DNA from: Micromonospora acroterricola
Lineage (GTDB): Bacteria > Actinomycetota > Actinomycetes > Mycobacteriales > Micromonosporaceae
Direction: 5' to 3'
Assembly: GCF_003172955.1 (NCBI RefSeq)
Contig: NZ_QGKR01000186.1
Coordinates: forward strand, 1 to 64,000
Length of the DNA stretch: 64,000 nucleotides
Shown here: piece after piece, positions 1-10,600 of the stretch
How the letters are laid out: the number at the start of each line of letters is the position of its first letter
Position numbering within the stretch: position 1 is the first letter of the stretch
Notes under the pieces: generated by a model
The model's database searches: none
What the model was told of the DNA's origin: nothing
Seen by the model: the letters and a program-made list of their open reading frames with translations, nothing else
Program-made: the position numbers and the translations under genes

Positions 1-164
1 GCCGGCCTCGCCGGCCAACCGGTAGCGGTCGGCCCACCGCTTCGCGGTCTGCCATGACACGTCGTAGCGTTCGGCCGCCCGCGCGACGGGCCAGCCCTGG
101 TCCACGACGAGTTTGGCCAGACGCAGCGAGCACGTGGAGTCAGCGCTGCGTTAGCGTGAGACAC
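1..164 (-). pseudogene. IS481-type transposase, N-terminal fragment, frameshifted and cut by the window edge
   Basis: Read on the minus strand from a GTG at 164, the product begins VSHANAALTPRAR. After a one-base shift it continues with LAKLVVDQGWPVARAAE and SWQTAKRWADRYRL. This is the N-terminal helix-turn-helix of actinobacterial IS481-family transposases, which bind the element ends before the DDE domain acts. A base is missing near 133, where the family has LRLAK and the read frame gives CVWPN. The DDE domain would lie beyond position 1. The family call is from remembered motifs and the frameshift is seen directly. Confidence 0.7.
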
Positions 165-227
165 GAGGACCTCCTGGTCTGTGGTGTGGTCGCCTTCAGC
201 AGCTCCACTCCACGACAGGAGGTCCTC
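165..227. repeat. Inverted repeat just upstream of the IS481-type fragment
   Basis: GAGGACCTCCTG at 165-176 is repeated in perfect inversion as CAGGAGGTCCTC at 216-227, with 39 bases between. It lies directly before the transposase start. It may hold the terminal inverted repeat of that element or a regulatory hairpin; the sequence does not decide which. Confidence 0.5.
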
Positions 228-294
228 ACTAATCAAGATCCGTTAGGTCGTGTCGTCACACGACCTCAACCAACGTGCCTGGGCAGTACAGCTA

Positions 295-1205
295 GGGAGT
301 GTCTTCAAAGGATCTTGGTGTCGGATGATGTAGCGCGTGGGTCGTCGCTACGAGTTGTCTGACGTCGAGTGGGAAGCGCTGTCGAGGTACCTGCCGTCTG
401 CGGTAACCGGTGGGCGGCCGCGGGCCGATGACCGGCGGGTGCTCAATGGGATCGTGTGGAAGATCCGGGCCGGAGCGGCCTGGCGGGACGTGCCAGCCCG
501 CTACGGCTCCTGGCAGTCGATCTACACCCGCTTCCGCAGGTGGGCCCTCGACGACACGTTCACCCGAATGCTCTCGGGGATGCAGGCCGACGCGGACGCT
601 GCGGGCGATATCGACTGGCTGGTGTCGGTCGACTCCACGATCGTGCGGGCCCACCAGCACGCCGCCGGCGCTAAAGGGGGCGCCGAGAAACGGACGAACC
701 AGAAAATCACGCCCTCGGTCGATCTCGAGGTGGACTGAGCACCAAAATCCACCTCGCCTGCGACGGCACCGGCCGGGTCCTGGCGTTCCTCTTGTCCGGT
801 GGCAACGTCAACGACTGCAGCCGCTTCGCCCAGGTCATGGCCGCGATCCGGGTCGAGCGGTCAGGGCCCGGCCGGCCCCGGGTCCGACCCGAGCACGTCA
901 TCGCCGACAAGGGCTACAGCTCCAAGGCGATCAGGGCCGACCTGCGCCGACGCGGCATCGGGCACACCATCCCCGAACGCGCCGACCAGCAGGCCAACCG
1001 CCACCGACGCGGCAGCCGAGGCGGCCGCCCGCCGGCGTTCGACAAGCAGCTCTACAAGCACCGCAACGTCGTCGAACGGTGCTTCAACCGGCTCAAGCAA
1101 TGCCGCAGCGTCGCCACCCGCTACGACAAGACCGCCACCCCGTACCAGGCCACCGTCACCATCGCCGCCCTACTGCAATGGTTGTGAGCCTTTGAAGACA
1201 CTCCC
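295..1205 (+). mobile_element. Complete IS5-family (IS427-like) insertion sequence, 911 bp
   Basis: The ends are 17-bp perfect inverted repeats, GGGAGTGTCTTCAAAGG at 295-311 and its complement at 1189-1205. TA flanks both sides (293-294 and 1206-1207), and both junctions read CTAG. A TA or YTAR target is usual for this group. The element carries one transposase gene in two frames. Intact ends and an intact reading frame on both sides of the shift suggest a recent, possibly active copy. Confidence 0.9.
337..1187 (+). CDS. IS5-family transposase made by a likely programmed -1 frameshift
   Basis: The first frame (337-738) encodes the N-terminal helical DUF4096-like domain (RRYELSDVEWEAL) and the first catalytic Asp in SVDSTIVRAH. 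The second frame (ending 1187) carries HALGRSRGGLSTKIHL, the second Asp in VIADKGYSSKA and the catalytic Glu in VVERCFNRLKQ. The frames overlap at 673-681, where AAAGGGGGC is a typical slippery run for -1 shifting in this IS group. The shifted product is about 283 residues, the usual length for the family. The shift is inferred from the run and from conservation in both frames; a plain deletion is the alternative. Confidence 0.88.
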
Positions 1206-1388
1206 TAGGCCAGCTCACCATGCGCCCCCACGAATTCGCCGAACCCACGCCGGTCCATGCCGCTGACCTCGGCCGTCGGCACCTCGACGAGGGCACCCTC
1301 CAGTACCTGATCTGCCCATCTGGCGGCACCAGCCCACGCCACTCGAATGCGCAGCTAGCCTCCGAGGCTTGTCGCGCATCGACAGGGA

Positions 1389-2402
1389 CTACGAGATGTC
1401 ATGCAGAACGCGACCGAGTGCGGCGTCTACCTGCCGCCGACCGTAGGTATTAACCAAGGTCAGGTAGTACAAGGCGGGCCAGGCCGGCGTCCAATTGTTC
1501 CGTCGGTCAGGTCGCAGGAGGTAGCGAAGTGCCGAGTCGGGCTCCAACGGCACATAGTCGATCGCCCGGTGTTCCCAGCCGTCCTCGACACCTCTCGACA
1601 GGTGTGCCTCGAAGTCGGTTCGAGGCATCGCGCCTAGGCGGGCGAGGAACATGACGCCCCACTGCGAAAGGGACGTTGCGAGGTGGAAGGCCAGCAGGCG
1701 AAGGTCGTACTGGTCATCTTCGATGTGAAGCTCTTCCCGTATGCCGCGGCGAGCAGCGCTGAACAGGTCCGGAGGTGCTCCGTCCACGGAGTGCGCTACT
1801 GCCACGATCCAGGCGGGGCTATCGGGTAAGCGCATCGCACCCGACTCGGCGTAGAGCTTGTCGAGCACCTCGGTGGATCGCCGGCGCTCGTCGAAGCGCG
1901 CTCGGTACATAGCCTCGATCTGACGCTCTTTCATCCAGACGGTGTCTGCATCGTTGCGGATTGGTGCGCCGAAGTAATCCTTCTTGTAGATCAGGTGCGG
2001 GCCGTCGACACTCGGCGGGATCGCGACGACTACGCACTGGTTGCCCGGTTCGCCGAGCTGCAGTACCTCGAGCCCGAAGACCGGCGGGCTGATCGCTGTC
2101 ACGGCAGCGCTGCGCAAGCCGCGCTCGTAACCCTCGGTCAGCTCGCCGGTGTCCTTGCCTCCGGTGGCTGCCCTCTGTGCTTCGGTGATGCCGAAAACCA
2201 ACGTGCCGCCACCGCTGTTGGCCATGGCAGCAACGTCCTTCGGGAAGTCGGAGTTCGGGATCGCGCCGAGCGGTGGCAGCTCGGATTTCCAGTCCAGGTC
2301 GTCCGCGTCGCGGAGCCCGTGAGCGATGGCGCGGTCGATCATGTCGTCTGTGAGCGGACCGGACGGATCGCCGAGGTAGCGATGGAGCGATGTGAAGGTC
2401 AT
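1389..2402 (-). CDS. AlbA_2/Schlafen-type protein with a Nudix-box-like C-terminal region
   Basis: The 337-residue product has the AlbA_2 (Schlafen core) signature ANSGGGTLVFGI at residues 61-72, preceded by WKSELPPLG. It is followed by the conserved strand with QCVVVAIPPS and the YFGAPIRNDADTVWM region. This domain is found in ATP-binding or nucleic-acid-binding regulators and in defence islands. The C-terminal part has RRGIREELHI near residues 218-227, which resembles the second half of a Nudix box, but the upstream GGxxE half is not visible. Its start lies 10 bp after the stop of the 2413-3075 gene, so the two are probably one operon. AlbA_2 is well supported; the Nudix link is an inference. 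Confidence 0.75.
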   Translation of the reverse strand: MTFTSLHRYLGDPSGPLTDDMIDRAIAHGLRDADDLDWKSELPPLGAIPNSDFPKDVAAMANSGGGTLVFGITEAQRAATGGKDTGELTEGYERGLRSAAVTAISPPVFGLEVLQLGEPGNQCVVVAIPPSVDGPHLIYKKDYFGAPIRNDADTVWMKERQIEAMYRARFDERRRSTEVLDKLYAESGAMRLPDSPAWIVAVAHSVDGAPPDLFSAARRGIREELHIEDDQYDLRLLAFHLATSLSQWGVMFLARLGAMPRTDFEAHLSRGVEDGWEHRAIDYVPLEPDSALRYLLRPDRRNNWTPAWPALYYLTLVNTYGRRQVDAALGRVLHDIS

Positions 2403-2412
2403 CGAGGAGCAC

Positions 2413-3075
2413 CTACCAACTGGGGCTGGTCGGGAAGTCCGAGTCCGGTGTAGTCAGCAGCGACCTCTGCGACGTCTCGAACCTGTCGAGGATCTTCTTG
2501 AGCCTTTCGATGCTGTGCTCGGACTTGGACTGTCGGGCGTACGCGAGCACCAGCTCGCGGTCGTAGGCACCAGCTGCTGCGAGATCCTTGAGGAAGCTGA
2601 GGGTCATGAGCTCATCGGTGCTCTTGGTCCAGCCGTTGTATCCCTCGTACACGATGCCCTTCAACGCCTCAGAGACCTCGGCCGTCAGACCCGCGTCCAT
2701 GACCTCGCCATTGGCGACACTGTACGCGCCATGGAGCCTCGCCCAAGCGTCGAATTCGCCATGGATCCACTCGACGAGCACCACAACGCTCCGCTCCAGG
2801 CGCTGGCTCTTCTCCATAACTTTGTAGGTCGGGCACCAGGCAAGGACCACTCCGCCGTCCTGCAGATGGCCGCTCCGCTCGGCCACTATGTCGAGCTGGC
2901 GAGTTCGGGGTGGTGGGTCGCCGAGCCCTTGCGGGGTGCCACGACCGTCAGGTGGCCGCGACGCTCGCGCTACAGCAAGGCCAAGCCGCTTGCCAGGCTG
3001 GATCGTGTCCTTCTTGGTGCCATGCGGCACGTAGATGTAGCGGTGCTTGAGCACCTCTTCCAGCTGGCCCGACAA
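2413..3075 (-). CDS. Hypothetical protein upstream of the AlbA_2 gene, possibly 5' truncated
   Basis: I do not recognise this 220-residue product. The C-terminal two thirds look like a normal soluble helical protein (LVEWIHGEFDAWARL, SIERLKKILDRFE). The start is weak: the first usable codon is a TTG at 3075, and there is an in-frame stop about 45 bp upstream. Residues just beyond it in another frame also look coding, so the gene may have lost its beginning or carry an indel near 3075. The 10-bp gap to the AlbA_2 gene argues for co-transcription and a joint role. Confidence 0.5.
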   Translation of the reverse strand: MSGQLEEVLKHRYIYVPHGTKKDTIQPGKRLGLAVARASRPPDGRGTPQGLGDPPPRTRQLDIVAERSGHLQDGGVVLAWCPTYKVMEKSQRLERSVVVLVEWIHGEFDAWARLHGAYSVANGEVMDAGLTAEVSEALKGIVYEGYNGWTKSTDELMTLSFLKDLAAAGAYDRELVLAYARQSKSEHSIERLKKILDRFETSQRSLLTTPDSDFPTSPSW

Positions 3076-3227
3076 AGCAGCTCCCTCCAGGTCGCCCTGC
3101 TCAGGAGGCTAGACGGCACCTCCGACAGTCGGTCTGGTGCATCGATCGGGAATGCCTCGTCCCACTGGAGCGTTAGGGCAACTGGTGCACAGTTAGGTGT
3201 GCGTTCTGTCGTCCGCCCCGCTCCGAT

Positions 3228-3530
3228 ATGGACGCAAGCAAGGCCGCACCGCCACAACTGAACAGAGCTCGTTGGTTGAGGTTGGCCAGCGGCCCGGCGT
3301 TCGATTCGCTGGGCCTGGCAGGGATGCTTGCGACTCTCATCTCCCTCACCTTCGCCCGAAAGTTGAGCGAAGTCCGCGTTGAATCGCAGGAGGAGAAGGA
3401 CTTGACCGGTAGCAGAGTATTCAAGAAGAATCGTAAAGCAAACCGAAACCCTAGGAGTTTCTGGCAGTACCTGTTGGAGACCATTTGGGCGGTAGGTGTG
3501 GGGGCTCTGGGTAGCCCGCTGGCATCCTGA
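3228..3530 (+). CDS. Small hypothetical protein with two hydrophobic stretches
   Basis: The 100-residue product has one hydrophobic stretch near residues 26-44 (FDSLGLAGMLATLISL), a basic middle (FKKNRKANRNPR) and a second hydrophobic end (LLETIWAVGVGALG). It could be a small membrane protein. I recognise no family. A strong hairpin terminator begins 14 bp after its stop, which supports the plus strand over the antisense reading frame across the same bases. Its GC content is lower than that of its neighbours, suggesting transfer. Confidence 0.45.
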   Translation: MDASKAAPPQLNRARWLRLASGPAFDSLGLAGMLATLISLTFARKLSEVRVESQEEKDLTGSRVFKKNRKANRNPRSFWQYLLETIWAVGVGALGSPLAS

Positions 3531-3543
3531 GCTAACGAATGCA

Positions 3544-3574
3544 AGTAGGCCCTCGGCGTTGCCGAGGGCCTACT
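3544..3574. terminator. Strong hairpin, probable transcription terminator
   Basis: AGTAGGCCCTCGGC pairs perfectly with GCCGAGGGCCTACT around a GTT loop, a 14-bp stem. It follows the small plus-strand gene by 14 bp. There is no long T run, as is usual in actinobacteria. Confidence 0.75.
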
Positions 3575-4224
3575 GCTGCTTCAGGCGCGATTGCTCTGGG
3601 CGCTGTCGGGCCGGCAGAGCGAACGGTCGTCATGTCGGACTGCCAAGGCGGTGCTCGATGGCCTCCCTGTCATGCCGACACCAACCCGTCAACGCAACGC
3701 GGTCTCCGGGGGCATGGCCCTCGGCGTGTTCATGTACGATCGCTCTGGCTGCCGTTGGACAAGGTCATGATCGATCTGTCCTACGAGGAAGCCTGGCGAT
3801 CTTGGCAGTACCGACATCGCTTCTCGCAGGTCAACACCGACATCCGTCAAGGGCTCGACGGCGTCCGGGCTAGTAAGCCAGCCGGACCAAGGTGCGGCAC
3901 CAAGTTCCGACTGGCTCTAAACTGCTCTAAGGGATCAAGACGGCCCGGCTAGAGCCGGGCCGGGCACCCGCTACGGCCTACGGGCCCCGCGCACGCCCGC
4001 CACTGTCGAGCAACGACTCCGGTACGCCACCCGGCCTCGCCGGGTGACAGACGACTGCCCGGCAATCAATCTGAGCCGCTCAGTACGGGATCGAACTGCA
4101 TCTCCTCCACCGCACCATCGACCTCCCACCGTCAGGTTGAGGGCGCCAGGCAGCCATCAGTCCGACCTGCATGTCTTCAGCCTGTGACGGCAACCGAGGC
4201 AGACAACGACATCCAGGGGGCAAC
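3575..4224. other. 650 bp with no convincing gene; two hairpins
   Basis: No reading frame here has a recognisable product. Two hairpins stand out: CGGCCCGGCT/AGCCGGGCCG at 3941-3962 and CACCCGGC/GCCGGGTG at 4028-4046. They may be terminators of lost genes. Short open frames are arginine-rich and look like out-of-frame translation. Confidence 0.5.
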
Positions 4225-4255
4225 CGCCCACTACGGCGGATCACCGTAGTGGGCG
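4225..4255. terminator. Terminator of the Rhs toxin/immunity operon
   Basis: CGCCCACTACGG pairs perfectly with CCGTAGTGGGCG around a 7-base loop, a 12-bp stem. It lies about 60 bp past the end of the minus-strand immunity gene, where an operon terminator is expected. Confidence 0.75.
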
Positions 4256-4315
4256 ACTGGCAAGGTCCGCCGAATTCCATTCAGAGAATAGAACAGGCAC
4301 TTTTGCTGAACATTT

Positions 4316-4675
4316 TTATACCATCAGCAATCTGTCCCGCACGACAATCTCGTCTCTCACGAGCACTTCTAGTTCGCCTGCCAAGCCCATCGATTCAAGC
4401 GCCACGCACACGCGGAGGCCGCCATTTTCGGCCCTGACAGTGAATTTCGCTACTGACTCCCGCAGCAAATCAAGGCGCAACGCATCGCCTGAAGAGATCT
4501 GAATCCGAAAGGAACGACCTTGCACGTCATATGAAATGAGGACATCATCCCCGGACACTGCGGTCAGCCGCAAGGAGCGCACCGTCGGTTCACCTTCAAC
4601 TACTTCAGGGGAAACGCCCAGCGTGTCAAGCAGCTCTGCATCCGACGGAACTACGAATTGCCTGTACTCCATCAC
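4316..4675 (-). CDS. Probable immunity protein for the Rhs toxin
   Basis: This gene follows the Rhs toxin gene with overlapping stop and start (TGATG). The usable starts are GTG at 4675 or ATG at 4672, so translation is likely coupled. The 119-residue product is acidic and soluble with no signal peptide. It appears to be alternating strands (VRSLRLTAVSGDDVLISYDV, LRVCVALESMGLAGELEVLV). I do not recognise the fold. The role is inferred from position: in polymorphic toxin loci the first small gene after the toxin tip is normally the cognate immunity gene. The Rhs protein is exported, so this one would protect the producer cytoplasm. Confidence 0.7.
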   Translation of the reverse strand: MMEYRQFVVPSDAELLDTLGVSPEVVEGEPTVRSLRLTAVSGDDVLISYDVQGRSFRIQISSGDALRLDLLRESVAKFTVRAENGGLRVCVALESMGLAGELEVLVRDEIVVRDRLLMV

Positions 4676-7600
4676 CGACCCCCACGAGGAATAACCGTCG
4701 TCATCCGAAGGCCGCCGCCGGTCACTTGCCAGGTAGTCTCAAGGTGCAGAAAACCACCCGGGCCAGCGAACAACGAGTCTCGGACCTGGAATTCACCATG
4801 ATCGTTCTTATACGTACGCATGACGTTCGAGTCAGATCCCACCACCTCATCGAAGTGCGATCGAAGAAGCCCGCGACCTTCAGCATTGTTGTATACGCCG
4901 ACCTTAGCAAATTGCGCCTGGTTCTGCGCCGACCGTGCAGCGTTGTGCGAGTTGGAGGAAACGTTGCCGAACATGTAGTCGAACTTGCCGGGATCAACAA
5001 TGGCACCACCGCAGGTGTTGTGAACGAGCACCGGCGTGTTGCCGGCGATCACATAGTACGTGTGGATGCCGTCGATTTCGAGGTTGTAGGCCAAGGTCGC
5101 TCGGCTTGTGCTGAGCCGAAGCCCGCCAACCGTAAGGGTGGCGCCGTCGGATGTCAGGACCTGCTCGCCGGCTGCGAGCTCGTCAGCCCGCTCGAACTTG
5201 TGGTCGGTGACAGACCAGAATGGGTGGTCCTCAGTCGTACTCAATACTGCGCCGTTGTCCAAGGCTAGGTCAGTGACGGTGTCCTGGTGCACGTAGAGTT
5301 GCGTAACCTCACGCGGCTTTTGCTCCCCGGTCTCCGGATCCGACGCTATAACGTCGTCGCCAACTTCGACCTCGCTGATCGGTTTGCGGGAGCCATCGGC
5401 CATTAAGACGAGCGTGTCACCTTCGAAGGAGCAGGCGCGCGCTGCAGTTTTGGCGGCGGCGGCGGTGACGAGGCCGCGGCCAGCGATGGAGAATCCTCCG
5501 GCCATGGCGACCTCTGCCAGGATCTCGCCGGCATACATCATCGCTTCGGGACACGCCGCGACGCCGCAGTCCCACTGGAATCCGTACTGGTTGAGGCAGT
5601 TGGTGTAGTCCAAGCGCCCACCGGCGCAGAGGATCTGGATCTCTGCCTTGATCGGGTCGTAATTCTGTTTGACCACTGCCGTGCGGTACGTGAGGCAGTC
5701 ACCGGGGTGGGCCTTGCAGTTGATGCTGTCTTCGGTGTAGGTGGCGAGGAACGCGTCCTTGGCTGCCTGGCGTGCGGCGTTCACATTGTTGTCGCCGACG
5801 GTGCTGCTGCCACCGGAGGAAGGCGTGTTGCCGCCGCCCGCGGGAGACGGTTTCGCCGCCTCTCTTTCCTCGTCGATTCGCTGGCCTCCACCTGGGTCGA
5901 GGCCGCTAGGGTCGGAGAGGTTGATGGGGCTGTTGTTGGCGTAGGAGTAGGCGTTCCAATGCTGCGGGTCGGACAGGTCCATAAGTGGGTCGACCGAGAT
6001 GAACCGGCCCAGCGTCTGGTCGTACTGTCGGGCGCCGATGTTGACCAAATTGGTGGGGTCGTTGTCGCCACCGACGAAGCCCTTGCTGCTGGGCCAGGTG
6101 GGGTTCGTTCCGCGGGGTGTGCCGTAGGGGTTTTGCCGACGGATGGTGACGGACTGGGTGCTGGCGTTGATGGCGACTTGTTGGGTGCCTTGGTGGTCGT
6201 TGTAGAGCCAGGTCAGGTTGCCGATTCCGGAGCTTGCGGTGCGGCTGGCAACAGTCGTGCCGGCGAAGTCGTAGTAGCGGGTGCCGGTGTTGACGGTGCC
6301 TTGACGGCGGATTTCCTGGCCGGGTAGGTACAGGGTGGTGCCGGTGGTGTCACGGCGGATGAGCCGGGTGCCGTTGGCGTCGTAGATGTTGGTTTCGATG
6401 TTCTTCCCGCCGGCGTTGACGGTGGCGAGTTTGCCCTCGGCGTTCCAGCCGAGGGTTTGGCTGTTGGTTCCGGTGGCGCAGTCGTTGGCGGTGTTGCCGG
6501 CGGGGCGGCAGGTGGTATTGCCTGTGTCGTCGTAGGCGTACCTGTTGATGACGTCGCCTTGCCCCGGTGCCTGTGTTGTCATCGCGGTCACGGCGTGCGG
6601 GCGTGCGACGTTCTGACCGCCGGTGGGCGTGGCGTACCTGCGGGTGGTGTCTCCCGCGGCGGTGTGGCTGGTCTCGGTCGCCCTGGAGCCGGTGTTGGTG
6701 AACGTCCAGTCCTGCCAGTACGGTGCCGGCCCGGCGAGGTTCGCCACGCTCGGGTCGGTCTTGCAGCTCACCCCCGACTTCGGCGTCCAGGCGGTCTTGA
6801 GTCGCCCGATTTCGTCTTGGCGGAAGCACTGGATGTCCGTCACGCCGACCTGTGGGGTGTCCACGATCGAGATGATGTTGCCGGCGTCATCGTGGTCGTA
6901 GTTGCGGTCGGAGACGGTGCCCGCGACGTTCTCCCGTTCGATGGTTGTGCGCTTGATCCTGCGGGTCGCCTCGTCCCGGTAGATCGTGTCTTGGGTGTAA
7001 ACACCGCCGGGCATTTTGTAAATCGACCCGCTGCGCTCACCGTAGGTGGTGTAGGTGGCGGTGGCCATGGTGCCCACCGAGCCGGTCAGGCTGGTGTTGA
7101 TGCTCGTCGGCATGCCGGTGGCGGCGTTGTAGTCGGTGGTGATCTGCTCGGTGACGAGACCGCCACCGGCGGGGTAGGAGATCGATACTGGCGCGCCGGT
7201 GGCGTCGGCGTATTCGTAGCCGTAGACGTAGGTGGAGTCTAGGCCCGCCTCAACCGCGGGGATCACGTAGTGGAAGCCCTTGGGCTGATAGCGGGCGTCG
7301 AAGCTGCGGACCTGCCACTTGTAGGCGTTCGCCGACCCCGCCGGCTCGTACCGGATCGCCTGGGTCAACTGGCCCTTGTACCCGGGCTGGCCGGTATACA
7401 GGGCGTCGTACTTCCACTCCGCGCGCAGCGCGCCCGTCGCGGAGTCGTCGCGCAGTTCCTTCTTCCGACCAAGGGTGTCGTAGACGTACCACAGCGCCTC
7501 ACCGCTGTCATCGACGGTCTTGGTCAGCTCGTTCGCGTCGTTGTAGGTGCTGGTCGTGACACCCTTGTCCGGGTCGGTCGTCCGCCATTGGCGGCCCTTG

Positions 7601-10600
7601 GCGTCGAACTCGTACACCCATTGGTTGCCGTCGGGGTCGATGTTCTTGACAGCCTGGCCCTTGCGGTTGAACTCGTAACGGTTTTCCAGGTAGCCGCCCG
7701 TCGCCCCGGCGGGGGTGTTGTGCTGCCGCAGGGCGATGGTGCGGCCCTCGATGTCGGTGACGGTGGTGGTGGGGGTGCCACCGGCCGGCGGGGTGACCGT
7801 GCTCAGGTCACCCTCGTCGGAGGTAACGGTTCGCCACTTCTCTACCAGGTTGATCTCGCCGTCGCCGGCGAGGAAAACGCTCGCCGTGGGCCGGGACGCG
7901 CGGTCGAACTCGGTCTTGGTCACGGCCGGCACGGACCATTCCGGCTCCCACCAGAGTGCTCCGGACGGGGCGCCAGGTTCGGCGTGTGCCGCGTAGCCGA
8001 TGGCGGCCCGGCCGAACTCGTCGTAGACGGTGTCGGTGACGACCCGGGAACCGCTACCGCTCATCGACAGGCTTTGCGTCTGCCGGGGCCGGAGAAGTCC
8101 GTCGAGGATCTGGTAGGACGTCACATAGTTGGCGTCGGCGTTCAGGACCTGGCTGGTCACGTAGGGGTAGGTGTCCCGGTTGGGCGCGAAGTTGTAGGTG
8201 TACTGGGCGAACGGCTTGGTCGGGTTACTCTCGTTCGACCAGCCCAGCTTCCACACCTTGGAGGTACGGCCCAGGGCGTCGTACTGCACCTCAGCGGTCA
8301 CTTTGCCGTTGGGATCTGTGGTCTTGGTGGTGGACCCCCAGTACGGGTTGGTCTCCACGGCCGAGGTCCAGTTAAACAGCGCCGGGCCTGTCGTGGTCAC
8401 CTTGGTGACCGGGCCTCCGACCGCGGGGGTGTATGTGGTGGCGGTGACGTTGCCCTTGATGTCGGCGGCGGTCAGCACCCGACCCCCGGGGTCGTAGGTG
8501 GTCTGCGACACCGTCTGCCACGCCGTCCCCGTGGCCGGCGCCCAGTCCTTGAGCTGTTCGGTCTTGGTGACGGCACCGAACTTCGGTGTGGTGTCGGCGC
8601 TGCTCGCGCCGTCGTAGGAGAGCCTGACGTCGGAGATCACGTCATCGACGCTGGCCGGGCTCTTGCCGCAGGCCAGCGCTGTGGTGGTGGTCTGCTTGAC
8701 CGCCTCCGTCAGATTCTTGCTCAGATTGCGGTTGTAGCTGTAGGTGACACATTTCTCGTCGCCGGTCTTCGAGATGTCACCATCATCCTGCGACCAGTTC
8801 TGAGTGCCGTACGTGTCGTCGAAGCTCGTCGTCCGCCCCGAGGTACGCCAACCCCTCGAACCATCTACGCCGAGCGCGGTGGACGAGTAGGTGGCCTGCG
8901 TGTCCACGAACCGCGCCTCAACCGTGTCGCCGTTGATTGTCCGGCTGGCGGTCGGCGTGGACCGCCAGGGCACGTTCACTGTCTTCGACACCGGCTTGGT
9001 TGCGACCCCGTTGTAGACGACCTGTTCGCGGATCTGGCCGGCGAACTGGTCTTCGTCGTAGACAGTTTCCGAGCCTACGGAGGCGGGGACGGTCACGGTG
9101 CGAGTCCCACCGGACGGGCTGGCCTTGTCGCCGTGCATACCCCGCATGAACTTCGTGACGGTCAAGCTCTGGGTCGCCGGGTCGGATCCCACTCGGGTGT
9201 TGACCTGGGCGTAGCCTCGCCATTGAGACCAGGTTTTGCGATCGGGCTTGGACAGCCCGTCGTCGTCGGCGTAGTGCCACGCGGGGGCGTCTGGGTACTC
9301 GTACCAGGTGTGGGTGGCGTCTGCTTGCCGACTGTCCTTGAGCTGAACATCGTTCTCGGCGATGTGCTCGACCCGGTACTTGTGCCACCACTGCGTGACC
9401 AGCCGCTCACCGCTGAAGTCGTCCGGATCCGGCACCAACACGGGATAGCAGCGCTTTGTATTGGTGTGGGCCGCCAGCGACTCGGTGTTCGCTGCGGTGC
9501 ACTCGGGTTCGCTGTAGTCGACGTGGATGATCGCGCCGGTCTCGGTCTTGATGTCGGAGATCCGAAGCCAGTTATCTGACGTACCGTGCTCGGTCAAGAC
9601 CCGGTTCGCCAGCGTCGTCGCGGTGAACGTGACCGGCGGCAAAGTGACCGTCCCGCCGACGTGCCCCGCGTGGTCGATCTTGTCGAGCCACAAGCCGGTG
9701 TGCGTGGAGTCCGCGGTGGCGGTAAATGTGTGGCTCAGGGTCCAGGACTCCACGTCCTGCCACGCCGGGGTTGTCTTAGTGGTGTCGTACACCTTCGTGG
9801 TGATCTTCTTCAGGCGCTTGGTGGTCCAGAAGGTCGGCGAGTATTGCTGCGGACACGAGGTCGCGGACGCTTTGCATTCCTGGTCCCAGGGGGTGTCTTT
9901 CCAGGAGTCCTTGACCGGGCTCGACTCGGTGCCGCAGTTGGAGAAGCAGCGCATGTCGGTGTCGAACACCACCTGCGCGTAGGGGATGGTGTTGCGCTCG
10001 GTGACCCCGTGCGTCGCCGCCGTCCGGTCGTAGGTGCCGTAGTCGATGCGGGTGAGGTAGCCGGCTCGGTCGTACGACACGTCGTCGGAGTCAGTGACGT
10101 TGCGGGCGTACTTGTTGCTTTCCTTGCCGTACCACAACGACATGGTGTTGCCCCGCACGTCCACGACGTAGTCGAGGTTCCACCGCCACGCCTGGACACA
10201 GTCGGAGCTGGTGAAGGCGCTCTGGTGGCAGGGCTCGCCCGAGTGGTTACCGAACACCGGCATCGTCAGCGTTGAGTCCGTCTTAGCCGTCTGACCAGGC
10301 AAGGAGTGCATGCCGAAGAAGTACTGCGTACCGTCGGTGGTCGTCACCTTCCAGTACTCGCCGTCCTTGGCACCGTTGCCCGACCCACCGGTCAGCTTCT
10401 CGATCTTTAAGCCGTCCTCCGAGCGGGAGTGCCAGCCCTTACCCGCCTGAAACACGAGTTCACCGCCGCTGCCGTTCAAGCTCAGGGTGGCGTTGTCGGA
10501 TCGCCAGCACTGATCTCCGGTGCGCTGGGTGTTGTTCGCGCCGTTCTTCATGTCTTCCGCACATGGCACATAGCGGCGCTCGATGAAGCCGGGCGAGTAG

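Noticed and set aside
3670-3770. Short plus-strand frame MPTPTRQRNAVSGGMALG.
   Set aside because: It is about 33 residues, without a ribosome-binding site, family match or operon context.
7270-9579. A 769-codon open frame antisense to the Rhs gene, and similar long frames antisense to other large genes (33698-35281, 36430-37425).
   Set aside because: High GC keeps the opposite strand open. The products are Val/Gly/Arg-rich with no domains, while the sense strand has clear family motifs.
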